64,000 bases of DNA, taken from assembly GCA_023258975.1 (NCBI GenBank), contig JAHFRD010000017.1, positions 1-64,000 of the forward strand, written 5' to 3'. Shown here piece by piece: positions 59,604 through 64,000 of this stretch (positions within the stretch are counted from its first letter, which is position 1; every line of letters begins with the position of its first letter). A program made the position numbers and the translations under genes. The notes beneath the pieces are model-generated. The model did not search any database. It saw only the letters and a list, made by a program, of their open reading frames with translations, and had not been told where the DNA came from. This DNA is from Hydrogenophilales bacterium. Its GTDB lineage: Bacteria > Pseudomonadota > Gammaproteobacteria > Burkholderiales > Thiobacillaceae.

Positions 59604-60086
59604 TCAGCCCCCGATTTCAGCAACTATCCGCCGCTGAGATTCCCAGTCCAAGGGCAGGCTGTTGCGTACCAGATACTCAAGCGACAAGGTCCGGAGCTGC
59701 CTGCCCTCGAGAATGGCCAGGGTGATTTCAGGAGCCAGGATGACGAGCCTCAAGACCTCCCTGACTCGCGTGATTTCCATTCTCTCCCGTTGCGCGATCT
59801 CGTTCGCGTCAGCAACCACGCCCTGGTCGATCTGCTTGTCCCAGTAGTGCGCCAGGGCGAGCGCCTTGAGAAGCGTTTGATCGTGCACGGGCGAGATTGC
59901 TACCGCCGATGCGTTGATCGTCACCGGCTCGTCCACGCCGACCGGCCCGACCACCACTTTCTTGATGCCCCGCTTCTTGAATTGCAGGGGGACGAATGTG
60001 GTGATCTTCTCACCGCCATCTTCCAACGGATGCCGCCGCTCATGCGGCTGGCCGGTGGGAAGCAGTTTGTTGCCCGTCCGGTTCAT
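59604..60086 (-). CDS. recombinase-associated protein
   Basis: 160 aa; stop overlaps recombinase; LLKALALAHYWDKQIDQGVVADANEIAQRERMEITRVREVLRLVILAPEI (HTH-like). Confidence 0.65.
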   Translation of the reverse strand: MNRTGNKLLPTGQPHERRHPLEDGGEKITTFVPLQFKKRGIKKVVVGPVGVDEPVTINASAVAISPVHDQTLLKALALAHYWDKQIDQGVVADANEIAQRERMEITRVREVLRLVILAPEITLAILEGRQLRTLSLEYLVRNSLPLDWESQRRIVAEIGG

Positions 60087-61447
60087 GCTTCCTCCATTTC
60101 CAGCATCTCGCCGCCGATGGTGTCGGGCGCCAGTTCGCCGGCCAGTTCCTTCCAGCCCACCTCACGCCAGACGATGTCGATGCCGTCCGACAGCAACTGG
60201 ACACGCTCGATCAGCAGATTCACCAGGCGCACCTGCTCCTCGGGGAACAACTGCTTCCAGACTTCCCCCAACCGCCGCATGGCCAGTACCACGGTCGGCT
60301 CCGCGATCTCGGGGTAGAGGCGTCCCACCTGGTTCCAGATACCTTGCACCGCCTCGGGCGCCTGCAGGGCACTGACCACCAGGTTCACCACCACCTCCTC
60401 GATCTGATCGGCGGGGATCAGGCCGGTGGCACTTGTGCGGTGGCCATAGCGCTTGTCCGCCTTGGGCATGTAGTAGCGGTACTTCTTTCCCGAGGGTTTC
60501 GTGGAGAACGTGATGTGGTACTTCTCGCCATTCGACCCATAGAGCAGGCCGCGCAACAGGGCATCGGTTTTGCCGCGCGTCCGGGTGGCGCCCATCCGCG
60601 CATGGGCATCTTCGTCCAGGATGGCCTGGACCCGATCCCACAACTGACGGGTGATGATGGGTTCGTGCTGGCCGGCATGTACCACGCCCTTGTGGCGGAT
60701 CTCGCCGACGTAGATCGGGTTGCGCAGGGCCTTGGACAGAAACTTCTTGTCCATCGGCGTGCCATTGCGCACCTTGCCGTCGGCGGTCTTCCACGCCTTG
60801 GTGGTAACGCCGTCCAGTGCCAGTTCCCGGCAGAGGTCCGTGGCAGAGCGCAGTTCCGCGAATCTCTGGAAGATGCGCCGCACCGTGGCGGCCTCTGCCT
60901 CATTGATGACCAATTGGCGGTCCTTCACGTCATAGCCGAGCGCGGGGTAGCCGCCCATCCACATTCCCTTGCGCTTGGAGGCGGCAATCTTGTCTCGAAT
61001 CCGCTCGCCGGTGACCTCGCGCTCAAACTGGGCGAAGGAGAGCAGGATGTTCAGCATCAACCGGCCCATCGAGGTGGTGGTATTGAATTGCTGGGTGACG
61101 GACACGAACGACACCTTGTGCCGCTCGAAGATTTCGATCAGTCGGGCGAAGTCCGCCAGACTGCGGGTGAGCCGGTCGATCTTGTAGACCACCACGATGT
61201 CGACCTGGTCGGCGGCGATGTCGTTCATCAGCCGCTTCAGCGCCGGCCGCTCCATGTTGCCGCCGGAGTAGCCGCCGTCGTCGTAGTCGTCGCCGACCGG
61301 CAACCATCCCTCGGCGCGTTGGCTGGCGACGTAGGCCTGGCCCGCTTCCCGCTGGGCATCCAGGGAGTTGAACGACTGGTCCAGCCGCTCGTCGGTGGAC
61401 ACGCGCGTGTACACCGCGCAGCGTTTCCTGGTGACGATGGCGTTCAT
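60083..61447 (-). CDS. large serine recombinase/integrase
   Basis: RCAVYTRVSTDERLDQSFNSLDAQREAGQAYV...VVVYKIDRLTRSLADFARLIEIFE...RNPIYVGEIRHKGVVHAGQHEPII. Confidence 0.93.
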   Translation of the reverse strand: MNAIVTRKRCAVYTRVSTDERLDQSFNSLDAQREAGQAYVASQRAEGWLPVGDDYDDGGYSGGNMERPALKRLMNDIAADQVDIVVVYKIDRLTRSLADFARLIEIFERHKVSFVSVTQQFNTTTSMGRLMLNILLSFAQFEREVTGERIRDKIAASKRKGMWMGGYPALGYDVKDRQLVINEAEAATVRRIFQRFAELRSATDLCRELALDGVTTKAWKTADGKVRNGTPMDKKFLSKALRNPIYVGEIRHKGVVHAGQHEPIITRQLWDRVQAILDEDAHARMGATRTRGKTDALLRGLLYGSNGEKYHITFSTKPSGKKYRYYMPKADKRYGHRTSATGLIPADQIEEVVVNLVVSALQAPEAVQGIWNQVGRLYPEIAEPTVVLAMRRLGEVWKQLFPEEQVRLVNLLIERVQLLSDGIDIVWREVGWKELAGELAPDTIGGEMLEMEEA

Positions 61448-61908
61448 TTTGCCCTCCGCTGCGTTTTGGCCAACCCGAAAAACACCGGCCCGGACCACTG
61501 GCTGCCGGTGATGTAGCGTGCGACCGCCGACAGGCTCTTGAAGCGCTGGCCGGCATATTCGAAGGTGCCATCGGCCTGAGCCGTGACGCGGTGCTCGCGA
61601 TCGCCATATTCGCGCACCAGCAGGGTGCCGGGCACGATGTGGAATTCCCTGGGGCTGCGCCGCTTCATCTTCGATTGCGCCTCGCCGATGCGGATGAGTT
61701 GCTGGCGTACCTCGGGCTTGAGCCCGCCGTAGGCCGCCTCCTGGATCTTGTAGGCGACGCGCCCCTCGACGTAGTTGCGGTTATGGTGGGAGGGACGGCG
61801 CGGGAAATAGGTGTCCCACAACGTCCACAATGCCTTCATCGGCAATCGCGGCAGCGACGCCACTTGGGCGGCGACCGTTTGTTCCTGGCTGGGTGCCTTC
61901 ATCGTCAA
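61444..61908 (-). CDS. DUF2924 domain protein
   Basis: LWDTYFPRRPSHHNRNYVEGRVAYKIQEAAYGGLKPEVRQQLIRIGE; stop overlaps recombinase start. Confidence 0.85.
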   Translation of the reverse strand: MTMKAPSQEQTVAAQVASLPRLPMKALWTLWDTYFPRRPSHHNRNYVEGRVAYKIQEAAYGGLKPEVRQQLIRIGEAQSKMKRRSPREFHIVPGTLLVREYGDREHRVTAQADGTFEYAGQRFKSLSAVARYITGSQWSGPVFFGLAKTQRRAK

Positions 61909-62087
61909 ACTCCTGGTTGAGAGGGGTTTGTATGAAGGCGCTCGGGTGCCGAGAAGCCAAGCGGAACCGCGCTGTCTCCAGGCAGGGTCGAGTGAAGCCG
62001 GGCAATGGCGGTTGCGATGAGGGTTGCGGCCTCTCGGGCTCGCTCGCGGCGCGACAGATGTTCGGGGGGCGTTTGTTCGACGGTCAT
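61905..62087 (-). CDS. small hypothetical protein upstream of DUF2924 gene
   Basis: MTVEQTPPEHLSRRERAREAATLIATAIARLHSTLPGDSAVPLGFSAPERLHTNPSQPGV; 3' end covers element copy F. Confidence 0.5.
   Translation of the reverse strand: MTVEQTPPEHLSRRERAREAATLIATAIARLHSTLPGDSAVPLGFSAPERLHTNPSQPGV
61932..61962 (-). promoter_or_regulatory. 31-bp element, copy F
   Basis: minus strand GCTTGGCTTCTCGGCACCCGAGCGCCTTCAT, same length and position relative to gene as copies A-E. Confidence 0.6.
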
Positions 62088-62276
62088 GCCGGTATCCATG
62101 AGGTTGTTCAGACCGTCAGGGATGGTATGACCGATTTTCCAAACAGGATGGCAACGCAGGGTCATGGAGAGCCATCCGGAAACACTGACCAATGATTGTG
62201 CGTTAACAAAATCATTGACGGCGGAGTGTGGGTTCGATAATCTGCTCGTTAACCAATCGCGCAACGCAAACATACC

Positions 62277-62555
62277 ATGTCATTCGGGGCCTTCATCAGA
62301 CAGAAGCGAGACGCAGCGGGCATCGCGCTGAACGACTTCGCTCGCCAGATCGGCATCTCCCCCGCCTACTGGTCACGGATCGAACGCGATCTGGAAAAGC
62401 CCCCCAAGGATGACCTGATCAGCAAGGCAGCACTGCTTCTCAAGCTGGATCTGGATGAAGCCTTTATCCAGGCCAGTCGTCTGCCGCCCGACATGCAGTT
62501 GAATGTCGGCGAAGTCGTTCAAGCCTATCGCAAGCGCCCCACATCCGAGGGCTGA
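62277..62555 (+). CDS. XRE family transcriptional regulator
   Basis: FGAFIRQKRDAAGIALNDFARQIGISPAYWSRIERDLEKPPKDD. Confidence 0.88.
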   Translation: MSFGAFIRQKRDAAGIALNDFARQIGISPAYWSRIERDLEKPPKDDLISKAALLLKLDLDEAFIQASRLPPDMQLNVGEVVQAYRKRPTSEG

Positions 62556-62557
62556 CC

Positions 62558-63418
62558 ATGACGTTGCTCTCGGTCAACTACCGGCACTCCGGTCGTTTCA
62601 AGCCGCACTACCTCAACAACGCCGCCATCGAGGAAACCGCGAAGGCCGTGCGTACGCAGTTGATCTCCGCCGAAACGGACGCTTTGCCGTTATCGGTGCT
62701 GGGCGACATCGATGGCCTCAACGTCAACGGCGTCGGCTTCGATCTCTGGGTCAGCCTCGACAATCCGGTCACCGACCACGAATCCGGGGAAACCGTGTGT
62801 GGCTTGTGCGAGTTTGACCCGGGCGCGGGAGCGGATGCGGTGTCGCTGCTGGTTTCGCCGGTCGGCGAAGGGATGACCGAGGAACTGGTCCTGAGCACCT
62901 TCGGCCATGAGTTGGGCCACGCGGTGTTCGAAGCGCCAGGCTGGATCGCCGGTTCCAAGGTTGGGCCCGGCCTCTTTGACGACGTTTCCAAGCCGCCACT
63001 GAAGGCCTTTCGCATGACAACCCGTGATGCCGCGCATCTGGCCGGTGCTGGTGCCAGCCAGCCTGCCGAGCCGCAGAATCCGCTGGCCGCGATGCATGAA
63101 GCCGAGCATGTCAAAGCGATGCGGATTGCGGAGTACCGCGCCAACGAATTCATGGGCTCGCTGCTGGTTCCCCGAAACCGCCTGTTCCAAGCAGTGATCG
63201 AGATGGCCCCGATGTATTACGTCACGGTCGTAACCGGCCCCAGCCTGCTGGAAGGAGTGTCGGCCACTTCCCTGACGCTGAAAGCGGATGGGTCTCTTGG
63301 TGACTTCGATCTTGAAAGCCTGCAGAAGGCCATCGGAAAGCGCTTCGGCGTGCATGGCCGCTTCATCCGGGTGCGCATGGAACGATACGGATTCTTGCAG
63401 GGCAGCCGCCCACATTGA
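62558..63418 (+). CDS. ImmA/IrrE family metallopeptidase
   Basis: LSTFGHELGHAVFEAPGW (HExxH); EAEHVKAMRIAEYRANEFMGSLLVP; adjacent to XRE. Confidence 0.85.
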   Translation: MTLLSVNYRHSGRFKPHYLNNAAIEETAKAVRTQLISAETDALPLSVLGDIDGLNVNGVGFDLWVSLDNPVTDHESGETVCGLCEFDPGAGADAVSLLVSPVGEGMTEELVLSTFGHELGHAVFEAPGWIAGSKVGPGLFDDVSKPPLKAFRMTTRDAAHLAGAGASQPAEPQNPLAAMHEAEHVKAMRIAEYRANEFMGSLLVPRNRLFQAVIEMAPMYYVTVVTGPSLLEGVSATSLTLKADGSLGDFDLESLQKAIGKRFGVHGRFIRVRMERYGFLQGSRPH

Positions 63419-63425
63419 ATTGGCG

Positions 63426-63446
63426 TTGCCGGCTCGGGCCCGGCAA
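63426..63446 (+). terminator. hairpin downstream of ImmA/IrrE gene
   Basis: TTGCCGG-CTCGGGC-CCGGCAA. Confidence 0.4.
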
Positions 63447-63533
63447 TCACCAGCCGGCCAAGTGCCGGCATTTATTGGCCCGTCATGTTGCGCGTTCGCG
63501 CAACGCGCAATCCATCACAGAGAGGTAATGGTC

Positions 63534-64000
63534 ATGACAGTAGAACAACATCAATCCACGCAGACCGATGACATGGGCGAACAAAACATCGACCCTGTGA
63601 CGCCGGATGCCGATCACCCTGCCGCCGGCATCGCAAAACCGGCAGCGGATCATGGCCCGGAAATCCTGCCGGACATGGAGCATTTCGTCTGGCTGGTGCG
63701 CAAGGTCAGGAATTTGCCGTTGCTCAAGCGACTGCTGAAAGTCGAGGGCATCGTGGTGCCAGAAGACGTTGTCAGGAAGATGGACCGGGCCAAAGGCATC
63801 CTGCCCCCTGCGGTGCGCAAGCTGGTCTTCCCTCTGGTGGCGGCTGCCGGCGTGCTGACGCGGCAACGACTGGAGCGCATCGCCGAACGGATTGCGCTCC
63901 TCGACAACGACTATGGCAAGGAGGCCGTGCTCTCCCTGCTGGATGGCGGCAATCCGCGCGCTGCGGCGGCCCTGTCCTGCCACGGTGACCCGCATGGCCG
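63534..64000 (+). CDS. hypothetical protein, open at window end
   Basis: Manual translation MTVEQHQSTQTDDMGEQNIDPVTPDADHPAAGIAKPAADHGPEILPDMEHFVWLVRKVRNLPLLKRLLKVEGIVVPEDVVRKMDRAKGILPPAVRKLVFP... no stop before 64000. Confidence 0.55.
   Translation, partial: MTVEQHQSTQTDDMGEQNIDPVTPDADHPAAGIAKPAADHGPEILPDMEHFVWLVRKVRNLPLLKRLLKVEGIVVPEDVVRKMDRAKGILPPAVRKLVFPLVAAAGVLTRQRLERIAERIALLDNDYGKEAVLSLLDGGNPRAAAALSCHGDPHG

Noticed and set aside
59172-59725. Several overlapping short ORFs between cargo and recombinase
   Set aside because: Arg/Ser/Pro-rich on both strands, overlap palindrome, repeats and terminator; region treated as noncoding.
62277-63418. XRE + downstream gene as a toxin-antitoxin pair
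   Set aside because: Downstream protein has HExxH and ImmA/IrrE features, fitting a repressor-protease switch better.

Overview
The window is a high-GC prophage-like integrative element (probably proteobacterial, lambda-type head/tail genes) carrying about 25 kb of antiviral/anti-plasmid cargo. Left arm (1-34.2 kb): DNA-metabolism/replication module (Bro-N antirepressor, RecA-like NTPase, PD-(D/E)XK nuclease, D5/P4-type primase-helicase, RuvC-like nuclease, NYN protein), two tandem ParB-domain DNA methyltransferases, a minus-strand cluster of small genes, then terminase, gpW, portal, S49 protease, decoration, capsid, tail, tape measure, holin and GH24 endolysin. Cargo (34.2-59.2 kb): (i) a minus-strand, translationally overlapping operon: WYL regulator, YdjM-like membrane protein, small protein, SNF2/DUF3883 helicase, Septu-like ATPase+HNH pair, DUF1156 methylase, a second AAA ATPase plus predicted ExK nuclease, DUF499 ATPase, KAP NTPase; (ii) a plus-strand Wadjet (JetABCD) operon; (iii) a large HsdR_N-like nuclease + P-loop NTPase gene. 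Right arm (59.6-64 kb): recombinase accessory gene, large serine recombinase, DUF2924 gene, XRE + ImmA/IrrE pair. Main leads: the composite defence operon with two ATPase-nuclease pairs and a DUF1156 protein apparently lacking its catalytic PPY motif; the HsdR_N-NTPase protein; a 31-bp element placed upstream of six separate genes, including one 47 kb away; an 89-bp symmetric palindrome after the primase; and a truncated tail-tube gene implying a tail-defective element. Family names come from recognising motifs in the translations; no database search was run.
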